A stretch of 64,000 nt of DNA, taken from Undaria pinnatifida (Eukaryota > Sar > Phaeophyceae > Laminariales > Alariaceae). Of the stretch, positions 1 through 12,700 are shown one piece after another; positions within the stretch are counted from its first letter, which is position 1, and each line of letters starts with the position of its first letter. Location: contig JABAKD010000012.1 of assembly GCA_012845835.1 (NCBI GenBank), positions 7,701,733 through 7,765,732 of the forward strand. Reading direction: 5' to 3'. A program made the position numbers and the translations under genes. The notes under the pieces are model-generated. The model did not search any database. It saw only the letters and a list, made by a program, of their open reading frames with translations, and was not told where the DNA came from.

Positions 1-375
1 GTCCGGCGGAAGGTCATCTCCCACGGCCAGGGGTTTTGTTAGCGGGTAAGCTTACGCAAGTCCCACACTACCCGGAAAGATGACATTCCGGGTGGCTATC
101 TCCACCGAAACTGACCCTCAGGGGACAGGCCGGGTCGACATACACACGCATCCGTATACAACGGCAGCTTGCGCTGCCGGGGTTGTAACGAAGACCACTG
201 ATAGGGACAGCTCACGCTATACCTACGATGGGACCCGAAAAATGCGCCAGCTAGCGTTGGGCTGCGAAAGCAACTGAGTTAAATCGACACACGACGCGTA
301 TGAAAATACGTGGAAGTGTGGTGAGCTCAAGCTTTATTTTTACTCATCCGCCGGAGGATTAAAAAAAAAAAAATG
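1..375 (+). mobile_element. Family A retroposon copy (hairpin plus poly-A end)
   Basis: Shared with 9439-9775 (minus), 9961-10135, 17480-17650 (minus) and 39432-39553. From about position 54 it matches the 9.5 kb copy almost base for base. It ends in a GC-rich hairpin (ATCCGCCGGAGGAT) followed directly by A-rich sequence, the layout of a LINE/SINE-type 3' end. An open frame of 65 codons (80-277) is shared with the 9.5 kb copy. No reverse transcriptase is present here. Confidence 0.7.
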
Positions 376-474
376 AAAAAAAAAAAAAAGAATAGAAAAA
401 AAAAACTCAAGCCATACGAAGCTGTCATCGACATGCAAGAAAGTACGCACAAAATGCGGAAGTTCGCCTCACAA

Positions 475-655
475 AGTGGCCCTTAGTAGGATGCAGCGCA
501 CCGTTCAGGCCGCTCGCCCGAAGCACCTCACGGCGCTTCGCTCGCTTGGTGCACGACAGGTCTGCCTCGTCGATGAAAACCCGACGTGATTCGTCCCGGC
601 ATTTGTCGGCTATTAATGGCTTCACGCTGCGGCTACAAATAGTATGCATGAAATA
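475..655 (-). repeat. Family C dispersed repeat
   Basis: About 165 bp, shared with 28028-28190, 34288-34450 and 56558-56705 (plus) and 63493-63620 (minus). Diagnostic pieces are the ATGCATG-type ends, GAGCACGT(A/C)G-GTTTTCACC, and GCACCGTGAGGTGTTCG..GAGTCGCATGA. Three of the five copies sit inside genes here (after LPLAT exon 6, PAP intron 5, the right-edge gene). No coding capacity. Confidence 0.7.
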
Positions 656-750
656 AGTACGCCCCCCCTCCCACCCCAACACGCCTCCCCACACCACCCT
701 ACCAGCACCCGTACCCCCGTTGAAAACACCAGCAAAAAGGGGCACCTCAC

Positions 751-3700
751 CTTCAGAGGATAGTAAGCCGCCCCGACCTGGAATAGCACCAGGCACAAAA
801 TACCCGCCGAAAACCTAGCTAGTGCTGCCGCCCAGTTGGATGGCATCGCCACCTTTTCCCCCTTCTGTTGGTACATCCCGCCCAGACCCCACGAGCGAGA
901 TGGCGCGGGGGGGGGGGGGGGGGGGGAGGTCGGAGGGGGGGGGGGGGGGCGTCAAGGGTACTTGGAGCGTCGCTGTGTGTTGCTGTTGGGCAGGTGGGTG
1001 GGTGGATCCTCCTTCATGAATACAAACTACTACTTCGAAGTACAATCTCTGAACAAAACACAAAAAAACAAACCAAATAAAAAAATATTACAAAAAAAGA
1101 CAATTTACAAAAATACGAAGAACAAAAAAAAACACTCAAGAGCAAGATCAAAGAACACCAAAACGACAAGATCAAGAACACCAAAACAAAACAAAACAAA
1201 AAGTACCACGTCAAAAGTAAGGACAGCGAAGGCAGGGGACGGAGTGAGGCGGTTGGCGGTTCCACCAGCAGCGGGCGGCAACGCCAGCTAACCTTCCGGT
1301 AGGCCTCCCCGCTGGTAGCCTTGTCGTACAAGGTGTACTCAAAGGCAGGACCGGCCAGGATGGACGAGAAGCAGTACACGTAACCGAAGAACTCCAGGGG
1401 GTTCGGGACGGAGCGGATGGCGTACTCCCGCCTCGCCGCGAGAACCCTGCCGTAAGGACACACGTCAAACAAATCAAAATCATGTACTGAGGAGACAGCA
1501 CCGCACGCATGTCAGGCCTTCAGCCCTTGTTGCCCTATATGGTCTAGTCTATACGAAGTAGATCGGTAAGGGACCTACCCCCACAAGGTCACAAGGTCGC
1601 ATTCTGCTTGCAACTCTTTCTCGCATACCCGCTACCTGGAAAGCGTTTTGTATTTCCTACGAAGTACCGGGTATACTTCGGACACTTAATAGAGAAGGCA
1701 CGCGAGTTTGAAGTACATTCGCAAAAAAAATTGGGCCCGTTTGGTGTAAAAAGTGATAAAATTTCGCAAGACCTGCACAAATATATCAAAACAACTCGCT
1801 TATGGGTCAATGCCCACAGGCTGCCCTCGCCGTAACAGGGTTTCCAACCCATCTAGTAAGCGTTACGGGGGTGGACGCAGATGCAATCGAGAGGGATGGC
1901 CGGTTGTATTCCCATCCGACTTGCAATTTTCTTAGTTTTGGTTAATTTTCTTATTTTTTAGTTTCCTTCTGAGTTTTTAGTTTCTTCGTTCTGGGTGCCT
2001 GAGTTGGGGATTTTCTGAAGTTTGAATTTCCGAGTTTTTCGTTTTTTTGTTTCGGAGTTTCTCGAGTTTCGGAGTTTGTTGGATTTTCTCATGAATAGTA
2101 ATGAATACCTGATACCTGGGAAGCTTTATGGAAGGGTATACCGGAACGGCACCTACGCTGTATATTATCGGAGGGCAAAAATAAACATAATAATAATGAT
2201 AACATGTAACAGGTTTATTTAACGACACTTGAGTTTTCTCATTTCTTATTTCTGCGTTTCTTATTTTCTGACCTGTCCTTCTTTTTGTCCCCGGTGTCCT
2301 TCTCGATCTCCGCCCACTTCCGCCCATCCCACACATTGTAGGCGAAAGAGCTGAGCTTGATCGTCAGCACCATCTGAAGAGCGGACGGCAGCATCATGAC
2401 AAAAACACAGCAAAAAAGGGAAAAAACAGAAAAGAAAGGGGAAAAATCAATCCCGGTATACCCAACATTAGACTAATAATAATTGTGTAACAAGTCAGGG
2501 CAATAATTAGATAGTTCGGAGTATTAATAGCAAAAACACCCCGTTAAAACACAACACGTAGGTATTATTGTTATAGCCGCAGCAATAATATAATAGCTAT
2601 GGCACACGAAAAACTAGAATACAGACGCATACGCCGATGGTTGGTGTTTCTCATGACCGAACAATTAGGTGGTTGACGACAGACAATCGACAAGTCACGA
2701 TCGCTGTCTGGTGATTCCTGATTGATGAACGATGAACAACGATTAACGATTGATGACTGATGAGCGACGCACGCTACCGTACGCGCGGGCGCAACAAGTC
2801 CTCCACCTTCCAAGCAAACATGTCAGGAGACGGTCAGCCAACGGAAAACCTCCAGCGGTCAGCCAAGGGTGTATAACCAAGCCTTCCTCACTAAAACCTA
2901 GTAGTGTGGCGTCAGTCGAGGTAATTGCTGGGAAAATTGCCGTCTGTCGTGGTGCCGTCTCCTGGGATCTTTGCGCTCTGAACCTCATCCTAACACCGCT
3001 TTCGAGGGGAAAAAAAAAATATATATATATATATCCGCTTACCCGAACGGACAAAGCCCATGGGCCCATATTTACAGTGGGTACCCCGACTTGAGAGCGC
3101 CCCGATTTAAGAGCGTCCCGCGACAAGCGGAAACAAGCGCTCTTAACTAGACATTGCTCTTATCTGTAGTGGGAGATATATAGCTTTTGTGTATAGGCGG
3201 GACATGCGGATTGGACCGCTCTTAAGTCCCGCACGCTCTTAAATCGGGGTACCCACTGCTGCTTGTAACCGTTTTCGGACTTCAGAGGGAAAAATTCAGA
3301 CGTACAAATACACGATATATATATAAAATATAATACATGTGAAAAAAAAACGAGCGGGCGTTGTATCACGCCTGCAGAGCTGAGTGCAAGTATCGACTCT
3401 GAACTTGTCGAACTCACTACCTGACGTACTTAAAATACTACTGTACTGGTACACAGAATCATTCTATAAAACATATTACTATCAACACTGACGAATCACA
3501 ACAACATCAACATTGCTACCTTGGGATGACGAAGTACTGCAACTACTATCGTACGAGTGCTATTAATAGCTATATTAATAGCCATATTGATAGCCAAGTA
3601 TGGATAGTACCTACATACCAGTAGAGCACTAGACCACTAGACCACTATTACAAGTGTTGACAATTTTGTTGTTGTTGATGTTCACCCTGACATCATCCAC

Positions 3701-6700
3701 AGGAGTCAGACATATGCAAAGGAAAATACATCTATCTGCAACGAAAACAAGCCGCCGGTGTATCACGCAGCTTGCAAAGATGAGTATCGACCCTAAATGC
3801 ATCGAACTCACAGCTCACGAGGTAAGAAAAATACATGAGATCGACGAAATCCAGCACTGACCACACGAGGCAAAAAAATCGACTCCTGGCTGCGGGCTGG
3901 TTACATTACGTCAAGAGCTACCGGGTACTATCCGAGGAGTTGTACATACGACACGCACGCTGGATGTTTTCCACCCATCCTGCTGCGTGCCCACTATACA
4001 GACGGTTGATGAGGTCGCACGTCTCGATCGGTTTGAGAGCGTTTTGGGGGGGTCCCAAAAGATATTATTCTTTTACTACTTGACTATAGTATGGTGACCA
4101 AAAAACGCCGATTTCATGTATCATACCTTGATGTAAAGACAAAACTCTTTTTTTACTAGAATATAGTAGCGACCAAAAAACGCTCATACCTCCCTTTACT
4201 TTCTTGATTATAGTATGGTGACAAAAAAAACGCCGATTTTATGTGTTATACCTTGATGTAAAGACATAACCCTTTGTTTACTTGGTTTTAGTAGCGACCA
4301 AAAAACGCCGAATATATATTATAAAAATAGAAATACACTCCAGCTGTGAGATCGAAGATTTTGTCGAAATCATCTTCGCAAGCTGTGTGTGATACTCCGA
4401 TCGCGCGTATTACGGGTTGTGTCCTCAATAAGGATATAGGTCGGCGACTCCCCTTGGAACTACAGTGTAGCTATCAGGGTCAACACGGTGATGTTAGTCA
4501 GTCTGTGTGCGGAAACCCGTTCTTTGGGGAGGGTGGAGTTTTTAAGGACGTGGGGGCCTGGGTTTGATCAAGAGGGAGCGGGGGGGGGCAACTCAATCTG
4601 TGCGTGGAAACTATAAATCAAAGGGGATAAATCTGAAGGTTTTGGAAATAATGCATACATACACGGATATCAACACCTTAATTTCTAGAATACAGACCAA
4701 AAAGCGACGAGCGATCGATCTCATCAAGGCGTCTAGGAAAAGCTTGAGGCATCCCGAGTGTCGTCATGCCTCACGCTTGCTTGCCTCACAGCATTTCCTG
4801 CGTTGCAACTCGAACCTATCTCCTACTACAGTACACCAGCAGCTCGGATTGAAAACTTCCCGTGGTCAATGCCGTAATAGTCATTTTTCGTCGTTAGATG
4901 TTTCCTTTCTCAAGTCTCAAAAGGGGGTAATCTGCACAAAAAGAGTGCGATAGCAGAACACAAAATGACGTTCCACCACATTGAGCGGTTCCACAAGCAG
5001 TGGAGAATTTCTGCCGAGTCCTGTCAAGTCTTTTTTTTTTTCGGCCCAAAAAGAGCTACCCGCATCATAAGACAGTGTTCGCACTACAGCACGTGTCGAG
5101 CGACTATTGGTAATACGTCGACGATCGCTGATGGGCTGACTTTGGGTGGCTTGATGTTTGCTCATCGGTGATTGGTGATGAGCAGCGACGGATTATAAAC
5201 GATTGGGTGGCTTGATGTTTGCTCATTGGTGATTGGTGATGAGCAGCGACGGATTATACACGATTGGCTACCTGAGGGCCCGTAAAGTCCAGACTCCAGC
5301 CCATGTAGTCCACGTAGGCGCGGTAGAGGTGGGACAGGCTGATGTAACCCAGGACGAAGGCAAAAACTACCTTGGGCATGTACCTGAGAGGGGAAAATGA
5401 GTAGTTTCACGTCAGCCGACAATATCGCTGGTGGTTTTCTCGTTGCCGTAAAAACGGTCGGGTGGGGACGCGAACAACACGGGGGGGGGGGGGGGGGCAT
5501 ACACGTCGGGATAAAAATAGCACCCCCATGAATGAAGGCAGCAGATGCCCGGGTACGAGAGCACAAACGCATGATGTCGATTGACGCTCCTATTTATGTG
5601 CTTGCCCCCGTCAAAGATCTTGAAAGATCTGGTATTGAACTGTTTATAATGTGAGGAGTTCCTGGACTGCTGTCCATCACAAGGAGCAAGAACAGGGTCT
5701 GCCGTGAAGCGACAAGCTCGACTACAACATACAAGTATCCCAACAACGCGCATCAGAAGTGCTGATATGTATTGTAATCGAGTGGGAACAGGAACAACAC
5801 CGGCCGGAACAGAGAAACCTGCTATATTTCTTCTCTCTCTTCTATCTCTCCCCCTCCGCCCCCCTCCCTCCCTTCCTCCCTCCCTCCCTCCCTCCCTCCC
5901 TCCCTCCCTCCCTCCCTCCCTCCCTCCCTCCCTCCCTCCCTCCCTCCCTCCCTCCCTCCCTCTCTCCCTCACCCCACCCCCCTCTCTTTTCTCTTACTTG
6001 TTGGGGAGAGCGAGGACCATAACGTAGGTCACCAACGCCGACACAAACGAATGTATCCACTGCCCGTAGAAGACGAACTGCATCATCCACACTCCCACCA
6101 AAGCCGAGAAGAAGTGCTTGGTCGTCGCGTTAGGGAGGCGGGAGAACACCGCCGCCAAAGGGTATGCCGCCAGCAGCAGCAGCACATACTAAGGAGGCAG
6201 CCCACAAACGAGACGGGGGGGGGGGGGGGGGGGGGGGGGGGGAGGCGGGATTGGGCCGCCAGCAGGAACAGCACATACTAAGGAGGCAGTCCAGGCACGG
6301 GGAAAAGGGTGGGGTCGGGCCGGGTGTGGGTGCGGTCAGATTTGGGAAGGGCTTGGGGTTGGCGTTGGGGTTAGAGTCATCCCACGGCAGGGGCGTAGCA
6401 GATTCTAAGAAATTTCTTGGGCTCCGAACATGCTAGGAGCTCACCATCTCACCCGGAACGAAACGTAACTTCGCAAGACATCCCTCCGTTCGCGGGACCC
6501 CACCACCATTCATATGCGCCATTAATACTACTAATACCAGTAATACTATTAATACCCCCAAAACCAGTGTGCTCGGTAAATTACCATACCAACCGATAGA
6601 TTGGCACTTGATCAGAAAACGCTTGGTCGGAAAAGTTCAACCCCTAGGGCGGGATGGCTACTTTTGTGGCGGCGTTGGGGCGAGGCTGGGGTTGGGTTGG

Positions 6701-9700
6701 GGACAGGGTTGGGGAGGGATTGGGGGTGGGGGTGGGGCCAAGCCCGGTCGGGCCGGGCAGGGGTGGGGAGCGGAGGGGCAGGCGGACGGACGGTGGCCGG
6801 GGTTGGGAAGGGCGTATTTTTATTCTTCGGTTTCGTCCCTCACGCTTAAATCCTGATGGAGTGTTAGTGTCTAGTCCAAACCGAATGGTTTGCGGTTCCT
6901 GCTGCTTCTGCGTCCGCTTCTGCTGCCGCTGCTTGTGGTGGTACTCCTGCAGGTGTTGCTCTCATCTATCTCACCTCATCTCTCTCATCTCTCTCGGCTA
7001 GGGCTACCAATAGCATACCTTCGTCTCTGGACCGCCCACCCAATGTCTTGACTCGCGTTGACTGCATGCGACATCTAACGACAACCTACCACACCTCGTA
7101 AAGATTGCGATCTAGACCATATAGATCATACAGCTCATATAGATCATATACCTGGTAGATAGTATAGATCATATATGAATATATACACGACCATTCCTTT
7201 TTTCGGGGTTTCGGTCAGGAGTTTTTTTCGTCTCGGCCTCAGTACGCGATTCGCGGAACTGGAAATCCCGGTCAAATGGCTTCGTTCGAGCGCCGTCTTC
7301 GGGGAGCGGCTTAAACGCCCCTCGCTCTGCCATATCCGTTCCACGCCTCGACGTGAACGCGGACGGATGCCGAGCGAGACAAGCGAGAAGTTGCAAAAGC
7401 ATCGCAAGTCGAGGAGGAATTCCTGAGATTTCGGTTGTATCTTCACGTCTGCAGCGCCTGAATGATTTACAAAATTGGCGTCATGTCCAAACGGTAGTGA
7501 GCTGCTGCTGTAATGTTTTGAATTTTGCGGTGGCATACTCTCGAGCGTTTGTTTTGCTTCACGTCTGCAGGGCTTGAACGTTTGTTTGTTTTGCTTTGAC
7601 GTCTGCAGGGCTTGAACGAATGAAACACATAAAAAGTCTTCGGGGGGCGGCTACAACGCCCCTCGCCCTTCCTTATCCGTTGGGCACCTCGACGTGAACG
7701 CGAATGGATGCTGAGCGAGACAAGGAAGATGTTGCAAAAATATTGTATTTTGAGGAGGTAATCTTGCGAAATCGGTTGTATCTTAACGTCTGCAGCGTCT
7801 GGATAATTTCCAAAATTGGCATCATTTCCAAACGGTAGGTAGTTGCTAAAGTTTTGAATTTTGCGGTGGTATTTTCTCGAGCGTTTGTTTTGCTTGACGT
7901 CTGCAGGGCTTGAGCGCGTGCTATAATACCAGTAGTAGATCGCTCTAATTCGTCTTTATATATTAATGCGTTTGGTACTGTTGAAGTGTTCCTCATTTCA
8001 AGCGTGTGTTGGTCTGCACGTCAACCTGATACAGGCTCAAAATCGTCAGGAGGAGGAGTTGTACAAGTGAAGAACGTGTGTCGTTTCGTCGGGTGAATAC
8101 GCACATGAAACAATAATAGCTGATGAAATATTAATGGGGTACGCGCCAACAACAACGTACAACAACGATGGACAACCTACAAAGAAAAATAAACAAAATA
8201 ACGCGTGAGCGATGACGAGCTTTTCGTAGACGTATGTATATACTACGACATCTGCGAAAGGTTCCCTACGGCAGGCAACGAAGGCGAGGATACAACTTTA
8301 CTTAAGAGGGTAAAATTCTAGACGGACACCCTTCATTCACAAACAAAAAAGTCCCTATTAATAGATAACGTACATGATGCAAATGACCAGCCGAATTGCG
8401 ACCGCGAAAATAATTGCGAGCTTAGTAGGCTTTGACCCAATAGGCCAAGGTTTTTTGCGCGACCTATTATGCAAGTAACTAGCCACATTGCGGCTGTTTT
8501 GCTTGACGTCTGCAGGGCTTGAACGAATAGAACACGGGTAAGTGCGAGCACTTGTGAAGAATGCGATTCAAGTAGATTAGAAAGGCTGCAAGACGAACAT
8601 GATACGTCCAGAATAACGCGTGTGATACCAGTAGTAGATCGCTCTAACTCGTCTTTCTATATTATTGCGTTTGGTGCTGTTGAAATGTTTCTCATTTTGA
8701 GCGTGCTTCGTCTCCACGTCAACCGACCTACTACTGTTTTGTTTTTCGTAGGCGGGCTCGGTTGGTACATCCCTGGCCTCTCAAGACCTCCCACTTCAAC
8801 ACCGCCTTTTTCCATTACTTGCGAAACGGTTCAGGTTTCCTTAATGTCTTCCTTCCGGCCACCTCTTATAATAGCGTATCTGAATCCGACAATGAGGTAG
8901 ATTCTCGGGTCGCAGAACCACGCGGGCAAAATCGGATCGAGAATCCTTACAATGAAACCCGAATTTACATATTGTTTTTTGGGACAAAGTTCTCGCAAAT
9001 AATCACCAACGGCGATCGCTCGACTACGTACTCGAGCGAGTTCGCCACACCAGAGCATCTCAGAGCACGCTGATGAAGCTTTGTAGATGGGGCGAGGGGA
9101 AACACGCCGTGTGCGCTTCACGTGAGAAGGGTTGTCTTCCCCCTTGTTCCCGTCGATCTTGTGCATCAACACCAACATGTCCCAGACGGAGGCTGTCCTC
9201 GTCCTCGACGACAACGAATGGTGTGTGTTGTGTGCTTGGCGAATGCTGCAATCGCGACTGCGAGGAGAGCGGCAAAGCTATCGTGGTCGTCACCATCAGT
9301 ACCCGATCACATCGGTTTGTACCGAGGTGTGTGCCAGTGGGTAGCGGGACACAGCAGCAGCACGAGTACGCCTATGACACGTGTTGCTTGCTCAGCAGAT
9401 AGATAGACACTTGATACTTGGTATGTCTGATGCGTGTCTTGTTTTTTTTTGTTTTTTTTTCATCCTCCGGAGGATGGGGAAAAATAAAGCTTTAGCTCAC
9501 CACACTTCCACGTATTTTCATACGCGTCGTGTGTCGATTTAACTCATTTGCTTTCGCAGCCCAACGCTAGCTGGCGCACCCTTCGTGTCCCATTGTAGGT
9601 ATAGCGTGAGCTGTCCCTATCAGTGGTCTTCGTTACAACCCCGGCAGCGCAAGCTGCCGTTGTATACGGATGCGTGTGTATGTCGACCCGGCCTGTCCCC

Positions 9701-12700
9701 TGAGGGTCAGTTTCGGTGGAGATAGCCACCCGGAATGTCATCTTTCCGGGTAGTGTGGGACTTGCGCGTGTCTTGTGCCTCGCTACTACAGCTGTTTCGG
9801 GTTTTGGGCTTGTTACACGCTTGCTGCCTCCCTTGGCGGATGCCATCTTCGGATGTGATTTTACGGTTTCATCTTAAACTGGGCCTCAATTTCCGGGTGT
9901 GGGTCGACCCGAAAAAAACGATATCCCAAAAATAGGCTGGTGGAGGAATAACGGTGAACGCCGGTAGGGACAGCTCGCGGTGTCGCCACCACGGGAACTG
10001 AAGGATACATGACCTATCATAGCGCTGGATCGCGATTACAATTTAGTTAATTTGTGACGCGTGTGAAAATACGTGAAAGTGTGGTGAGCCGAAGCTTCAT
10101 TTTTTCCCATCATCCGTCGGAGAATTTAAAAAAAAAAAAGACAAGAAAAAAAAAAAGATATTCGGAAAAGGAAGCCTGAAAAATCCAAGGAAACGGTTAT
10201 CATGGGGCCGCAGGCCCCGTGACAACCGGATGGGACGGGTTTGCTCGCCGCAGGCGGGAAAATGTTTAGGTCCCATCGTGTGCGTTATGGGATCCCGCGG
10301 TCAGAATAATACGGTCCGACTTTAATGGGATGGGATGGGCATATTTGGGTTGTATGTGGGATGGGGGTGGGACGGGAAGCTGGGACGCCTTTCATCAATG
10401 GGGACCACATGGGAATCCACAAAAACCGAGATGGGATGGGATGGGATGAGATTAATATGTCACGATGGGGGGACGCCGCTGGGACTGTGTCATTGGCAAT
10501 GTGGGATTGTACGTGAGATCCAGTACGGGACCACACGTCCCCAACAACCAACTCTAAACGAGAAGCAAACCATATACGGTAATTATTTGCAGGTTGTTGT
10601 CGTATTCTGTATTCTCCAAGGATGAAGGGCTGCACCAAACAAAATGCACAATGCCCCCAAACCTAGCCACCCAACCCCAAACCCACCACAAGCAAGTAGA
10701 CGAGAAATGATAACTGGAGAAACTAAGTTTCGACCCTCCTCAGGAGATGCTCTTGGTGGGGTCAGCCCTCTGGCGTACTTCATAAAGTGGCCGCAGGTTT
10801 CCGCGCGTTCTGGAAGCGTGTCCACCGCGGGAAGCGTCATTTTTACCATGCACTTGCCGTTCTCGCCGGCCGCCGTTGGTGGCGTGAACTCCACTACATG
10901 CTTCCAAATCCCTGAAGTCTGCCTGTGTCTCCCTTTCCCAGCACCGACCACTTGTACCGTAAGACCGCCTATCTGCAACGTATCTGGCTGTGCCGACACA
11001 GGCTGAGCTGGCTGTGCCGACACAGGCTGAGCTGGCTGTGCCGACACAGGCTGAGCAGCAGAGCTGCCGCCGCCGGTAGGGTCCGCCATGGGGCTGTGTG
11101 TGTTTCCCTGCTGCCTGTCCGCAGTGCGGATGAACATCGGAGATTCGAATATATACGTAGTGTAGTTGTAAGGGGAGTCGCCGACCTATATCCTCAATGA
11201 GGACACACAACTCGTAATGCGCGCGATCGGAGTATCACACACAGCTTGCAGAGATGAGTTTCGACCAAATATTCGATCTCACAGCTGGAGTGTATTTTCA
11301 TTTCTTATAATATAGACTACGTATATATTATGAAATACTCCGTATATGACATCCCCCGAAGAAGATTCTATTGTACTATCAAAGACTCTTGTGTGTATCC
11401 TGAACGCTGCAGAACATTCTATTTGTGAAAGGAATATGCTCTATTTGGATGGGTAAGCCTCGCGCCAAGAGTTCCCATGGGACGGGAGTAGCTGCGTTGA
11501 CAGCGGGGTTGGGACGGCAGTAGCTGTGCCAATGCTGGGATGGGAAGCAGGTGGGACGGGAGCGGAGATTTATCGGTTATGTGGGAGCAAGTGGGGTAGG
11601 AATTCGAGGTGGGATGGGAATGGGATGGTATGGGCAGCACAAACATACTGTGGGATTGCCGTCCCATCCCATCCCATCCCATCCCCGTCCCACATGCCCG
11701 TCCCATTCAATCCCATGACCACCCTTAGAAAATTCACCAGTTTTTTTTCTGCTAATATTTGCAAACCGGTTTTGCGACCCAAAAACGTTGATTTTCGGAT
11801 CCAGACAGAAACGGTGTTCGGCCATTTCTAATACAGTCGGATTTGTCAGTCGAAAACGGTACAGTCGAAAAAGGGCTTTTTCGACCCAACTTTTTTCGAC
11901 TGAGAAATCCGACTGGCGGATCCAGTCGAAAAATTCGGCTTTTTCGACTGGACCTGCCAATCGAAAAACTCAGTCGAAAAAGTTTACACCTGTTTATTAA
12001 TTGCACCAAGTAGCATCGTACCAGGTCCCAGGTGATCTCAGCTTGGCTCATCAGCCCAGCTCAGCTCAGCAGCGCCGTGACATGCCCTGCCAAGTATTGT
12101 TCGAGGTATCATACCAGGTACCAGGTAGGTACCCTACGATTAACACACCAGGTTCGTACGTACTACATCGTTGAATCACAAAAAAATGTAGTCCCAGCTC
12201 AGTAGCGCAGCGCACCGCCGTGCGGTGCGTGCGGTGCCGTGCTTTGCCCTGCGGTGCGATGCTGTGCCGTGCTGCGCTGTGTTTTCTTTCGAACATACCG
12301 TACCAGGTATCATGCGAAGTACCAGGAACCAGGTACCAGGAACCAGGTACCAGGTACCAGGTTGTTGTTGTTGTTGATGTCACATACATTAACTCGCATA
12401 CAGTCATCAAGTCCGTGGTCACAGGACAGGTTCCAGTCACTCTGGAGCTAAGAAATACCCTAGGGAAAAGCACGAACAACCCAAGATGGCACACGCATAT
12501 ATCACAGCTGACGCATTTCATGCCTCCACCAGAAACATATAAAAGTGACTTCGGGAATCAGTCTACGATATGCCAGGTCTATACCCGTGCATACGTCTCA
12601 TTACTCGCGCCTGGAAAAACCGACTATACCGCTTGCCACCCAAGAAAGACTACCACGTATATATTACACTTAGTATCTGTCACTGCCCATACGCACGACA

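Noticed and set aside
5412-5972. ORF with Gly-Arg-Glu repeats
   Set aside because: Translation of the (GGGA)n microsatellite in an LPLAT intron.
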